From Albidovulum sp. (lineage in GTDB: Bacteria; Pseudomonadota; Alphaproteobacteria; Rhodobacterales; Rhodobacteraceae), in contig JAPPFL010000010.1 in NCBI GenBank assembly GCA_028823855.1, positions 1 to 64,000 on the forward strand: DNA of 64,000 nucleotides, read 5' to 3'. Position numbers and translations under genes: made by a program. Each line of letters begins with the position of its first letter. Within the stretch, counting starts at the first letter, position 1. A model generated the notes under the pieces. It saw only the letters and a program-made list of their open reading frames with translations. It was not told where the DNA came from and ran no database searches. Positions 1 to 8,593 of the stretch are shown here, piece after piece.

Positions 1-127
1 TTCGGCCTGCTCGGAATCGATCCCTCGAAGACGGTTGCCATGCAGTTGGCAGGACCGGAAGGCGGAGTACGGGCGATTCCGTCTGCAAACGCTGAGGTTT
101 TCTTTTTTTCTTTCGCGTGAAGTTCAG
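1..127. repeat. dispersed repeat, copy 1 of 2
   Basis: About 127 bases, starting with ttcggcctgctcgg and ending with ctttcgcgtgaagttcag, recur with scattered substitutions at 26552-26679 in the same orientation. Similarity stops abruptly after gaagttcag in both copies, as expected for the end of a mobile element or a recombination boundary. The left edge lies outside the window. I do not recognise the element family. The next 120 bases contain only short fragments. Confidence 0.6.
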
Positions 128-360
128 GTTATTGATCCGGGCGAGCGCTTCGGAATAGGCTTTCGAGCGAAGATACCAGTTCTGCGCCTCGATCAGCTGG
201 GCATGGGTCAGCCGGGTGGAGGTAAAAGCCATCCGTTCAAGCCCTAGGTTGACTGCACCGGCGAGCCCGCGCCGAGGCGGTGGAAGGACCTGTTCGTCCG
301 CGATCCGATGAAGTCGGATCTCGGAACCGGCGTCGAATGCCGCGCCTGCGATCTGCCGGA

Positions 361-1014
361 CGGTATCTGAAGCCGGAGAAATCCGGACAAAACGCTACGT
401 CGCAGTTTAGCCGCTTACTTTATGCCGTTCGTGTCGCGGTCCTCCATCCCGACCACGGCGGTTTTTCCAGATGTGCCGGGACCGGTCAGCGTCTTTCTCT
501 TGGATTTCGGCATGTTCCTGCGTTTGTCGCCAATGAAGGTCTCGTCGACTTTGACCGGCCCGTCGAACGGGCCAACGGATAGTTCGTACGCCTTGCGCAG
601 CCAGTGAATCATGAACCACGCGGCCTACTTCCCGATCCCCAGTTCGCGGTGCAAGCGCATCGAACTAACGCCCTTGAGATTGGTCGTGAACAGGTAGATC
701 GCAACCGCCCAGTGGCGTTGCTTTATCTGCGAACCCTCCATGACCGTGCCGGTCTTGACGCTGAACATGGGCTTTCCGACGCAGTCCCGGCACCGGTGGG
801 TCATCGCCTGATGCTCGATACCGCGCTGGACGTTCTTCATGCCGCAGCGAGGGCAACGAGATCCGTCCGCCCAACTCTGCTCCGCGATCCACCGCTTCGC
901 CGCCTCCTCGTCCAAAAACATGTCGGCGACCTGGAGCAGCGTCAGGTCGCTGCAGTAGTATTTTCCGGGAGACTTCATCGGTCTTTCATCGAAACCTTTA
1001 CTGAATTGCAACAT
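361..1014 (-). pseudogene. IS1595-family transposase remnant
   Basis: The first 129 codons (1014 down to 628) encode an N-terminal zinc-ribbon with a CPRCG...CRDC pair followed by FSVKTGTVMEGS, typical of IS1595-group transposases. The frame is cut by a TAG at 625-627 directly before AAWFMIHWLRKAYEL, resumes in the same frame through VDETFIGDKRRNMPK (the first Asp of the DDE core), then stops again at 415-417. The rest of the catalytic domain is degraded. In-frame stops and the missing C-terminal half make this an inactive relic, not a gene. Confidence 0.85.
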
Positions 1015-1203
1015 TTTGCTTCGAAGATTCCTAGGGAAATGTTACTTTGCGATGTAATTCCCTTTAAATTTTCATACCGGGTTGTCGAGCGAGTGCTTTC
1101 GCCTGGTCCATGGCCGTCGACGATTTTAACGATTTCTATTTCGTCAGCCTAATTCGCTATTGCATCGCGTGACAACTGACATGTTTTGACGGAGATTTAG
1201 TAT

Positions 1204-2643
1204 TTAAAGGAGCGATGCCGCTGCCGGCGTTCGCAGAGCGGAGTGCGCATCCGCAATTTCCTGCAATACCTTTACTCTTTGCGGAGCCGGCACGACGGTC
1301 TTCCGCAGGTTCAAGTCGGCGTGAAGGAGCAGATGCTCGCCAGTTGCGAGTTCCTGGCCGTCGCGAGACTTCAATACATGAAACAAATGGAGCTTCTTTC
1401 CTTTGAACGAGAGGCACTGCGTGAATGTTCGCACTCTCTCGCCTTCAGTTATTTCATTCAGATAGCGCAGACGAGTATCTACCGTAAAGAACCCAAATCC
1501 CTCGCGTGCGTAGTCCGGTCCGCAGCCTCCGAATTCAAGAAACCTATCCGTCGCCTTGCTGAATATCTCCAAATAGTAGACTTCGTTGACGTGGCCGTTG
1601 TAGTCGGTCCAGTCCGGCGGAATGGTGCGATTGGATGTCGGCAAGGGCTTGGCGACCGGCCCCTTTAGCCTCTCGGCCGATTTTCGGTCGAGTTCGCGCA
1701 GGTGCGATCCCGCGGCGGAGTTTTGAGCCTTGAGCCCTCTGAGTATCGCGACGAGATTATTGTCGCGGATGCGCTCCAATTCTCGGATCGAGTATCGCCC
1801 CGACTGCGAGTCGGACTGCTCGGTTATACGATGGACCAGATCGTCATCCAGATTCGGTACGTCCGTGAGTCTTGTCCAGGGAAACTTCAGCGCCGGTCCG
1901 AACTGGGAGATGAAATGCTTCATTCCCTGCTCTCCGCCCGCAATACGATAGGTCTCAAATAGCCCCATCTGAGCCCAACGAAGCCCGAATCCAAGCCGAA
2001 TAGTTTCGTCGATTTCCGAAGTAGTTGCGATGCCGTCTCTTACTAGCCAGAGAGCTTCGCGCCAAACCGCTTCTAAAAGCCTGTCGCCGATGTGAGCGTC
2101 GATTTCGGATCGGATGCGCAGCGGCCTCATTCCGATTTCTTCGAGCGTTCGCCTCGCAGCCTCCATTGTCGAATCGGAATTGTTTGCCGATCCGACAATT
2201 TCCACTAGTGGAAGTAGATAAACTGGGTTGTACGGATGCGCGACGACGATTTCGCTTGGCCGCGCCGCATTCTCCTGGAGGTTGGACGGCGTGAATCCCG
2301 AAGTAGAGGACGCGATGATCGTTTCGTGTTGGCATTCTTGCTGGATTTCCTTGTACGCCTCTCTTTTCAGCTGGAGTCGCTCTGGAACGCTTTCCTGAAT
2401 CCAGTCAGCTTCCTTTACAGAGTCACTAATTTTTTTCGATACGGTCAACCGGCCTTCCTCGGGCATGGCTTCGTCGAGTAGTCCGGGTAGCGAGCGCCGG
2501 GCATTTGCGACCACTTCATCGATTTTTCTTTTGGCTTCGGGATCCGGGTCGCTTACGTGTACGTCCCAGCCGTGCAGCAGAAACCTTGCAGCCCATCCGC
2601 CGCCGATAACGCCTCCGCCGATGATCGCCGCTTTCTTCGCCAT
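1204..2643 (-). CDS. lcdH: L-carnitine dehydrogenase fused to thioesterase
   Basis: A 479-residue two-domain enzyme. The N-terminal part is a 3-hydroxyacyl-CoA-dehydrogenase-type Rossmann domain (GGGVIGGGWAARF near residue 9) with the dehydrogenase helical domain to about residue 320. From about residue 335 a hot-dog thioesterase follows (PPDWTDYNGHVNEVYY). This pairing is the known carnitine 3-dehydrogenase with betainyl-CoA thioesterase: carnitine is oxidised to 3-dehydrocarnitine with NAD, and the thioesterase releases betaine from betainyl-CoA. The ATG at 2643 is preferred over an earlier in-frame start because GAGGAG lies just upstream and the Rossmann strand follows at once. No beta-keto acid cleavage enzyme (CdhC type) is adjacent, so the rest of the pathway must lie elsewhere. 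The gene sits alone between IS remnants. Confidence 0.85.
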   Translation of the reverse strand: MAKKAAIIGGGVIGGGWAARFLLHGWDVHVSDPDPEAKRKIDEVVANARRSLPGLLDEAMPEEGRLTVSKKISDSVKEADWIQESVPERLQLKREAYKEIQQECQHETIIASSTSGFTPSNLQENAARPSEIVVAHPYNPVYLLPLVEIVGSANNSDSTMEAARRTLEEIGMRPLRIRSEIDAHIGDRLLEAVWREALWLVRDGIATTSEIDETIRLGFGLRWAQMGLFETYRIAGGEQGMKHFISQFGPALKFPWTRLTDVPNLDDDLVHRITEQSDSQSGRYSIRELERIRDNNLVAILRGLKAQNSAAGSHLRELDRKSAERLKGPVAKPLPTSNRTIPPDWTDYNGHVNEVYYLEIFSKATDRFLEFGGCGPDYAREGFGFFTVDTRLRYLNEITEGERVRTFTQCLSFKGKKLHLFHVLKSRDGQELATGEHLLLHADLNLRKTVVPAPQRVKVLQEIADAHSALRTPAAASLL

Positions 2644-2864
2644 TCTTGCTCCTCGATTCACCAATTTCGGCCTTTTCGATATTACAAGCGCCGCCGAGAA
2701 GGCGATTGTCTATAACTTCTAATATTCATCGCACCATTCCATTTTTCTTTCCGGGAAGGGAGCTTTGGCATGTCCCGCCGAGCTATTCGACCTGCCCGGA
2801 TTCGATCCAATTGTCGCCGGAGCTTTCTTCCGCCGACGAAAACCGATGCTTAGAGTCTGTTTCC

Positions 2865-3900
2865 CGAAGCCGCAATTGGTTCCGAACCATGGTATTCCAT
2901 CAGGAAAGGATCACCGTATTGAGGCTTCAATAGCTTGGACCGTGGTCAGTCAGGAAACGCGTAAACGGTCGGACAGTTTCCGGCAAAGTAATTCGGCTGA
3001 TGAGGAATGGTCCCTGATTGAACCAATGACTCCGGCGCGGTAGCGCATGGATCGTCTCCGCAAGGCGGATCCGCGCCTGTTTGTCGACGCGATCCAGCAC
3101 ATGCTGGCGTCGAGTTGCCAGCGGTGCCTTGTTCCCGCCAGCTATCCGCCGATTTCCACGGTCCGCAACTATATCTACCCATGGTCACGCAGCGGCGGGC
3201 TCGAGCGTATTCAGGATTCGCTTCGCGCCAAGGCTCGCGCCGAGGCGCGCCGCTGAGCCCATCATCGGCAGCCGGAGCGCGGAGACGACCGGAAGCGGCT
3301 CAGTGCCACAGCAATAATGCTGTGCGCACCATTATCGCTGGACGAAGGTCGGAGCGGAGGCCGTCGGGATCGCTCCGAAACTGGTCGCGACCTGCCGGCT
3401 GCAGGGCATCCACTTGCGCGCCTAGCTTGAGGACGTGCTCCAGCGGGACTCGGTTCATCCGTCGTCGCGCGTCGAAGAGCCCGCGCCGTGGCACTGGGAG
3501 GATAAGTTGGCCGGCGACCCGATGTCGTCGATCCTCCGAACCGCCGATTTGCGACGAGCGAACGCGACCGCGAAAACGTACCGCAGGCGCCAGAAACTGC
3601 ATCGAATGCGGCGAGCGGAGGCTGCGCAAACTGACGAAACTTCGGAAGCCGCCGATCGTGATCCACCATCGGAACATTTCGTCACGGACCTTGGTTCGGC
3701 TGCGCTGTTCGGCGCTTCGATGCGCATGATGCAGTCGGAACTGCGCCATTCAGGTGCCCGAAGACATGCCGTCAAAACCCTCAACAAGACGGGAAACGAG
3801 ATCCGGAAGCGATCAAAGTGCTAATCCGTCCCGACAGAATGCGCGGCGAAACGCCGTGGTTCCGCGCTTTGGAACAACCACCGGCAAAAAGCCTAGTCCG
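2865..3900 (+). mobile_element. degenerate IS5-family element (left copy)
   Basis: The plus strand reads DEEWSLIEPM, then a stop, then DRLRKADPRLFVDAIQHML and ISTVRNYIYPWSRSGGLERI, the N-terminal pattern of IS5-family (IS427-like) transposases, with stops and frameshifts. Segment 2865-3060 matches the reverse complement of about 20035-20245. Segment 3540-3895 matches 19680-20015 directly. Both the coding frame and the ends are too decayed to define terminal inverted repeats. Confidence 0.7.
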
Positions 3901-4420
3901 CGAACACATGGGCCCGGCCCAGCGTGGCGACGTATGCGGACGCAAGCCGTTCCTTGATCATTCCGACCAACTCGGGCCACCGCTCCCCGGGAAACCTGAA
4001 CCGGGATCCGAGGTCGCGGAGCGTTTTCCGCCCGACCTGCCGCCTGCCAGCGCGCCTTCGACGAGGCGCCCGGATCTGTAGGTCTTGTCGGCGGTACGGC
4101 GCGCGATTGTTTCTCGAATAAACATGCCGCCAATGCGGGCGCGCGCGCCGTTGCAAGCAGATATCAACCTTTGTCAAAAGTTTTAAGGCGCAAAATCCGG
4201 CGCCTTCACGCTACACCACAACACAATCAGGCACTTGACTTTCCGACAATGCTGAAATTAACCGGATCCGGCCGAGTTGCGCTGAACTGGGTTAGGGCGC
4301 CAATATGCGCCTAGTGTCGTTTGGCAAAGAAAGGCAAGTCCGGAATCAAGGAGAATTTTGGTTGCCTCTGGTAGAGGAATTCGAGGTCCGGCGTTGCCGG
4401 ACGATAAATCGTGAAGGTTA
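3901..4420. other. gene-free stretch
   Basis: Only overlapping low-quality frames on both strands are present, with no recognisable product. The first 250 bases may be further IS debris. The last part leads into the promoter of the transporter operon. Confidence 0.5.
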
Positions 4421-4423
4421 TTG

Positions 4424-4466
4424 TTGACTTACCACAAAATGTGACCATAGTATGTGATCACAATTG
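4424..4466 (+). promoter_or_regulatory. promoter with GntR-type operator, transporter operon
   Basis: A sigma70-like promoter TTGACT (4424-4429), 16-base spacer, CATAGT (4446-4451) is overlaid by two operator-like words: ACCACAAAATGTGACC (4431-4446) and the perfect palindrome TGTGATCACA (4453-4462). The same words recur at 13360-13380 and 16706-16726. A site over the core promoter suggests repression. The regulator is inferred to be the GntR/FCD protein encoded at 13400-14095. Confidence 0.7.
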
Positions 4467-4526
4467 GTTTTCTTTTGGGCTCGCACTAAAAATGCTGAGC
4501 GATAGTTGAGCAATTCGGAGGATCAG

Positions 4527-5525
4527 ATGAAGAGATTTATCTCAAGAATCAGAAATACGATGACGCAAGGGCTGCTTGTCGGCACCTCGCTGGCATTCGG
4601 GTCGAGTGCCGCGGTGGCACAGGATGATGTCAATGTTCGTTTCAGCTGGAAGCTGAAGGGGGAATACGCGCCGTTCTATCACGCGTTGAATACGGGTGGC
4701 TTTGAGGCAAACGAATTGAACGTCAGACTTGGCGAAGGAGCAGGTTCCCAGGCGGCTCTTGGTGCACTGGTGCAAGGTCAAGAAGATGTGGTCGTCATGC
4801 CGGCAATCTTCGCAATGACGGCGATTCAGCGCGGCATGCCAGTCAAGCTTATTGCACTTTATCATCGTCGTGCGCCGGTGGTTATGATCTCTAGCCCGGA
4901 AAACCCCATCGAATCGCCATCGGATATCGAGGGGAAGACGTTGGCAACCGCTGTTGGAGAGACGGGAACAGCCTATCTTGGGACGTTCTGCGCGATTAAC
5001 AACGTGGATTGCGACAGCGTTTCGCTCATTCAAATGGATCAGGGTGCGCGAGTTCCGTCCTTCCTGCAGGGCCAGGTTGATGCGGTCACCGTGTATGCGT
5101 CCAACGACCTTCCGCTTCTGGAGGCACGAACCGGTGTCAAGTATCCATCGCTGGATATGGCCGAACACGGCCTCGCTGTACCAGGCATGGCGGTTGTGTC
5201 CAGCGACGACATCATCGCCGAGAAACCGGATGTGCTGAAGCGGTTTCTTCATGCGGTTGGAGAAAGCATAGCCGTCGCCAAGGGCAACCCGGAAACGGCC
5301 GCGTCTTCATTGATAGCATCCTGGGACGGTGCGCCAGACCTTTCAATCGTCATTGCGCAGGTTCAGGCAACCGTCGATGCCATGCATGAGGCAGAAGGCA
5401 AGCCCGAAGGTTGGGTGAACGTCGACGATATTCAGGCGACGCTGGATATGCTCGCCGACGCGGGCGATATCGAAGTCCCGAGGCCCGCGGACGCCTTCTT
5501 CACGAATGGCCTGCTGTCCAACTAA
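4527..5525 (+). CDS. ABC transporter substrate-binding protein, NMT1/SsuA type
   Basis: A secreted 332-residue binding protein for an ABC importer. It has a cleavable signal peptide (charged start, hydrophobic stretch, AVAQDD near residue 32), then the NMT1/THI5-like fold with FSWKLKGEYAPFYHA near the mature N-terminus and the central GKTLATAVGETGT loop. Relatives bind pyrimidine precursors, taurine, riboflavin or aromatic nitrogen compounds; the ligand here is unknown. ATG 4527 has GGAGG eight bases upstream, better than the TTG 21 bases earlier. It is the first gene of the operator-controlled operon, and a strong hairpin separates it from the permease, which usually raises binding-protein expression. 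Confidence 0.85.
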   Translation: MKRFISRIRNTMTQGLLVGTSLAFGSSAAVAQDDVNVRFSWKLKGEYAPFYHALNTGGFEANELNVRLGEGAGSQAALGALVQGQEDVVVMPAIFAMTAIQRGMPVKLIALYHRRAPVVMISSPENPIESPSDIEGKTLATAVGETGTAYLGTFCAINNVDCDSVSLIQMDQGARVPSFLQGQVDAVTVYASNDLPLLEARTGVKYPSLDMAEHGLAVPGMAVVSSDDIIAEKPDVLKRFLHAVGESIAVAKGNPETAASSLIASWDGAPDLSIVIAQVQATVDAMHEAEGKPEGWVNVDDIQATLDMLADAGDIEVPRPADAFFTNGLLSN

Positions 5526-5536
5526 GGTAATTTAGG

Positions 5537-5573
5537 TCGCGGCTAGCAACTTTTTCGGGAGTGCTAGCCGCGA
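5537..5573 (+). terminator. strong stem-loop between binding protein and permease
   Basis: TCGCGGCTAGCA pairs perfectly with TGCTAGCCGCGA (12 base pairs, 13-base loop). Only a short T-rich run follows, so it is more likely a partial terminator or mRNA-stabilising hairpin that lowers permease and ATPase expression relative to the binding protein. Confidence 0.75.
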
Positions 5574-5601
5574 TTTATCAAAAAATAAGCGGAAATTCAG
5601 G

Positions 5602-6357
5602 ATGGCGCGACTCTTTGAAAATTCCGCTGCTACGCTACTGATCCTGACAGTTCTGCTGGTCTGGCAAATTGCCGTGATCGTTTCCGGAATTTCCGAATTC
5701 GTACTGCCGTCCCCGTTGCAGATTGCCATACGGCTAGTCGAAGAACGTTGGTTGCTGTTGTCTCACGCCGGCGTGACCGCTTTTGAGGTGCTTTCCGGAT
5801 TTCTTACGTCGGCGGTTATAGGCATTCCTCTCGCGCTGGCGATTTTTTATTCGCCTATTTTCGAGCGCGCGATATATCCGGTGCTTGTCGGGATGCAGAC
5901 CATACCAAAGATTGTGCTCGCACCCATACTGGTGCTGTATCTTGGTTATGGCTGGGCGCCGAAAATCGTACTCGCATTTTTGATATCGTTCTTTCCGATT
6001 GTCATCTCGACGGTTGTTGGACTGCAGTCGCTGGACAAAGGGCTTGTAAATCTTGTGCGGTCGATGGGCGCAACCGAAGCCCAGATATTTTTCAAAATTC
6101 GACTTCCCGCCGCTCTCCCGAATATATTTGGTGGTTTCAAGGTGGCGATTTCGCTGGCCGTGATCGGTGCGGTTATCGGCGAGTACATCGCGGCCGACAA
6201 GGGGCTTGGCTACTTGCAGCTTCAGGCGAATTCCCAATTCGATACTACGCTGAACTTTGCTGCGGTCGTCGTGATCTCGAGCGTTGGAATTGGACTATAC
6301 AGCATACTGAACTGGCTCGAGTCCAAAGTGTCATTCCGCCGAGAACGTGCAACCTAG
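5602..6357 (+). CDS. ABC transporter permease, SsuC/ThiX type
   Basis: A 251-residue inner-membrane permease with about six hydrophobic helices. The cytoplasmic coupling loop carries the EAA-type motif GATEAQIFFKIRLPAALP around residue 160, which docks on the ATPase. Length and layout fit the SsuC/TauC/ThiX family of importers for small organic ions. It lies 76 bases after the binding-protein gene, past a hairpin, and ahead of the ATPase gene. A single permease would act as a homodimer. Its Shine-Dalgarno sequence is weak, in line with lower expression. Confidence 0.85.
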   Translation: MARLFENSAATLLILTVLLVWQIAVIVSGISEFVLPSPLQIAIRLVEERWLLLSHAGVTAFEVLSGFLTSAVIGIPLALAIFYSPIFERAIYPVLVGMQTIPKIVLAPILVLYLGYGWAPKIVLAFLISFFPIVISTVVGLQSLDKGLVNLVRSMGATEAQIFFKIRLPAALPNIFGGFKVAISLAVIGAVIGEYIAADKGLGYLQLQANSQFDTTLNFAAVVVISSVGIGLYSILNWLESKVSFRRERAT

Positions 6358-6404
6358 GCCAACCGGTAGTGGCCAGGTTCCGCCGTCATGCAGGAAGCGA
6401 AAAG

Positions 6405-7205
6405 ATGAGCCCAAATAAGGCCGGCGGGGCAATCGGAGCCGCTGTAACGCTTGCGAATGTATCGAAGACCTACGCGACACGCGAAGGCCTGCCTGTTCAA
6501 GCTCTGGACGCAATCAACCTGGAAATGACCCCGGGAAGTTTTGTTGCATGCGTCGGTCCAAGCGGTTGCGGCAAAAGTACGATGCTTTCGCTGTTGGCGG
6601 GATTGATTCCGAGCTCGGAAGGAGAGATTCGCATTGATGGCGAAGTCGTGTGCAAGGCTCACCCAAAAGTCGGGGTAGTATTCCAGTCAGACTTGCTGCT
6701 GTATTGGCGTACTGTTCTTGGAAACGTTCTCCTGCCTCTGGAAATCAAGAAGCAGAGGACGGAAGCCTCGCATGATCAGGTGCTCGAGCTGCTCAAACAG
6801 GTTGGGCTAGAAGGCTTTGCCGACAAATATCCGAGCGAGTTGTCTGGCGGGATGCGGCAACGCGTTGCCCTGAGCCGCGCATTGATTCAGGAGCCCGGTC
6901 TTTTGCTCATGGACGAGCCCTTCGCCGCGCTAGATGCATTGACGCGCGAAAAGTTGATCGTTGACCTGGAGGCGATGTGGTTGCGGCTGGGGAACACGGT
7001 TCTGTTTATCACGCACGGAATCGACGAAGCCGTATTCCTGGCCGACCGTGTCGTCGTCATGTCCCCGCGGCCGGGGAAAATCGTTCTGGATCTGAAGATA
7101 GAGATTTCGCGACCGCGAAAATGGGGTTCAGCGCACGAGGATCCATTGTTCCTGGGGTACGTGCGGCAGATCCGCAAGATTTTCGAAGCTCAGGGAGTTC
7201 TCTAA
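6405..7205 (+). CDS. ABC transporter ATP-binding protein, SsuB/TauB type
   Basis: A 266-residue cytoplasmic ATPase that powers the importer. Walker A GPSGCGKST is near residue 49, followed by the Q-loop VVFQSD, signature LSGGMRQR, Walker B LLMDEPF, D-loop AALDAL and H-loop ITHGIDEA, so all catalytic motifs are intact. The C-terminal tail is short, as in nitrate, sulfonate and taurine ATPases. ATG 6405 is chosen because AGGAAG lies upstream; an earlier in-frame start adds 12 residues without a ribosome site. It completes the SBP-permease-ATPase set. Confidence 0.88.
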   Translation: MSPNKAGGAIGAAVTLANVSKTYATREGLPVQALDAINLEMTPGSFVACVGPSGCGKSTMLSLLAGLIPSSEGEIRIDGEVVCKAHPKVGVVFQSDLLLYWRTVLGNVLLPLEIKKQRTEASHDQVLELLKQVGLEGFADKYPSELSGGMRQRVALSRALIQEPGLLLMDEPFAALDALTREKLIVDLEAMWLRLGNTVLFITHGIDEAVFLADRVVVMSPRPGKIVLDLKIEISRPRKWGSAHEDPLFLGYVRQIRKIFEAQGVL

Positions 7206-7342
7206 TCAATCCCTGCGGCTGTGAAAGATTTAGGCTGTGTCGCGCGTTGATATGCCTGTACCGCATGGGCAAGACAAAGAGTGAAATCGTCTGTAATGAT
7301 CTGATTGCGAGATGCATACGCGAATAGAGATAGGAGGACTTC

Positions 7343-7564
7343 ATGTCGGTCGTACACGTCCACATTTGGAAAGGCAGAACCGTCGAGCAGAAACGTGCAG
7401 CCGCCGAGGCGATAACGGATGCGATGGTTGAGCACCTAGGCGTTCACAGGGACGGGCTTCACGTCACCTTTCAGGACTACGAGCTTGGCGACTGGGCGCG
7501 AGCCGGCGTTCTGGGCATTGACCGAAAAGACATCCCCAAGGATGAACTTGACACGTATCGCTAG
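7343..7564 (+). CDS. 4-oxalocrotonate tautomerase-like small protein
   Basis: A 73-residue protein resembling the 4-oxalocrotonate tautomerase superfamily, with VHVHIWKGRTVEQKR at the N-terminus and a conserved WARAGVLGIDRK segment. Canonical members use Pro-1, exposed after Met removal, as general base. Here the second codon is TCG (Ser), so the catalytic proline is missing. The ribosome site AGGAGG lies seven bases upstream and leaves little doubt about the start. The gene ends nine bases before the hydrolase-VOC gene. The protein may be catalytically divergent or a binding protein. Confidence 0.75.
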   Translation: MSVVHVHIWKGRTVEQKRAAAEAITDAMVEHLGVHRDGLHVTFQDYELGDWARAGVLGIDRKDIPKDELDTYR

Positions 7565-7573
7565 GAGCCGTTG

Positions 7574-8557
7574 ATGCTGAATCTTCTGGATCACAATAAA
7601 GTCGCGTTGCTAGTCATTGATCCTCAAAATGCATTTGTGCATTCGGAGGGCACGCTGGGAATTTCCGGAATAAATGTGGAACCGGCAAAAAAGACCATAC
7701 CGCTTATCAGAAAGCTAGCTGAGGCTTTTCGCGCGGCTGGTGCCCCCGTATTCTGGACATTGCAGGAGCATACCGAGATTGACAAGCGTCGGGAACGGAA
7801 GCGTTTGCCTTCGCACACGTCCAAGCGGAAGAAAGTCTCGGCATTGGCAAACACCTGGGACGCTGCATTTGTCGACGAAATCTCGGACTTGGCGCATTCG
7901 ATTCCGGAAAACGTCATCAGGAAGCACCGTTTTGGCGCATTCTATGAGACCCGTCTGAACACCATGCTCGAGTTGCATGGCGTTGAGGCGATATTCGTCG
8001 TCGGCGCCACGACGAACGCGTGCGTGGAAACATCAATCCGGGAGGCCTATCTGCGCGACTACGACGTGATTGCCATTCGCGACGGAATCGCAGGGGTTCG
8101 TCCGGATTGGGAGAAGACGGCGATGGAAGTCTGGTCTCAATACCTGGCATATTTGTCGGATTCCGGGGAGGTATTCGACTGGTTGCAGCAAGCTGTCCAG
8201 CCGAGAACACTCGGATTCGGCCATGTGCTTTTGAAATGCCGGGATCTGGATGTCTCCGCCAGATTCTATATCGATCAGCTTGGCTTAACCCGAAAAGTGG
8301 ATTCCAAGCCCTTGCCGGACGGTCGTCCGCTGATTGTAACCGATCAGGGGCTAGGGTTGACCGAAGGCGGCACGGGCAATCAGGAGCAGATGGATCACTT
8401 TGCCTTCGAGGTACAGGACGTCGCAGGCCTGAATGAAAATTTAAAGGAAAACGGCGCGCGTTTTGTCAGGGAGCTGGGCCCAGGTCCCTATGGACTGACC
8501 ATCTATGTCAACGATCCGGATGGAAATATCGTAGAGCTCTACGAAGTTCAGAACTGA
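7574..8557 (+). CDS. cysteine hydrolase (isochorismatase-like) fused to VOC domain
   Basis: A 327-residue fusion. Residues 1-205 are an isochorismatase-like cysteine hydrolase with the triad visible as Asp16 (VIDPQNAF), Lys117 (IRKHRF) and Cys150 (GATTNACVETS). This family includes N-carbamoylsarcosine amidase, nicotinamidase and ureidoacrylate amidase. Residues 213-327 form a VOC (glyoxalase/dioxygenase) domain with metal-ligand candidates His217, the His of MDHFAFEV and the Glu of NIVELYE. The two are joined by a short linker in one uninterrupted frame. AGGAG six bases upstream supports ATG 7574. I infer consecutive steps on one intermediate, probably amide hydrolysis plus a metal-dependent rearrangement or cleavage. 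Confidence 0.82.
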   Translation: MLNLLDHNKVALLVIDPQNAFVHSEGTLGISGINVEPAKKTIPLIRKLAEAFRAAGAPVFWTLQEHTEIDKRRERKRLPSHTSKRKKVSALANTWDAAFVDEISDLAHSIPENVIRKHRFGAFYETRLNTMLELHGVEAIFVVGATTNACVETSIREAYLRDYDVIAIRDGIAGVRPDWEKTAMEVWSQYLAYLSDSGEVFDWLQQAVQPRTLGFGHVLLKCRDLDVSARFYIDQLGLTRKVDSKPLPDGRPLIVTDQGLGLTEGGTGNQEQMDHFAFEVQDVAGLNENLKENGARFVRELGPGPYGLTIYVNDPDGNIVELYEVQN

Positions 8558-8593
8558 CAAGCGCCCATTCCGCCGCAAATTCGGAGGCAAATT

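Noticed and set aside
5602-6357. Possible complete SsuABC taurine/sulfonate system
   Set aside because: No sulfonate monooxygenase or dioxygenase gene is present and the downstream enzymes act on amides and amines, so only the transporter class is claimed.
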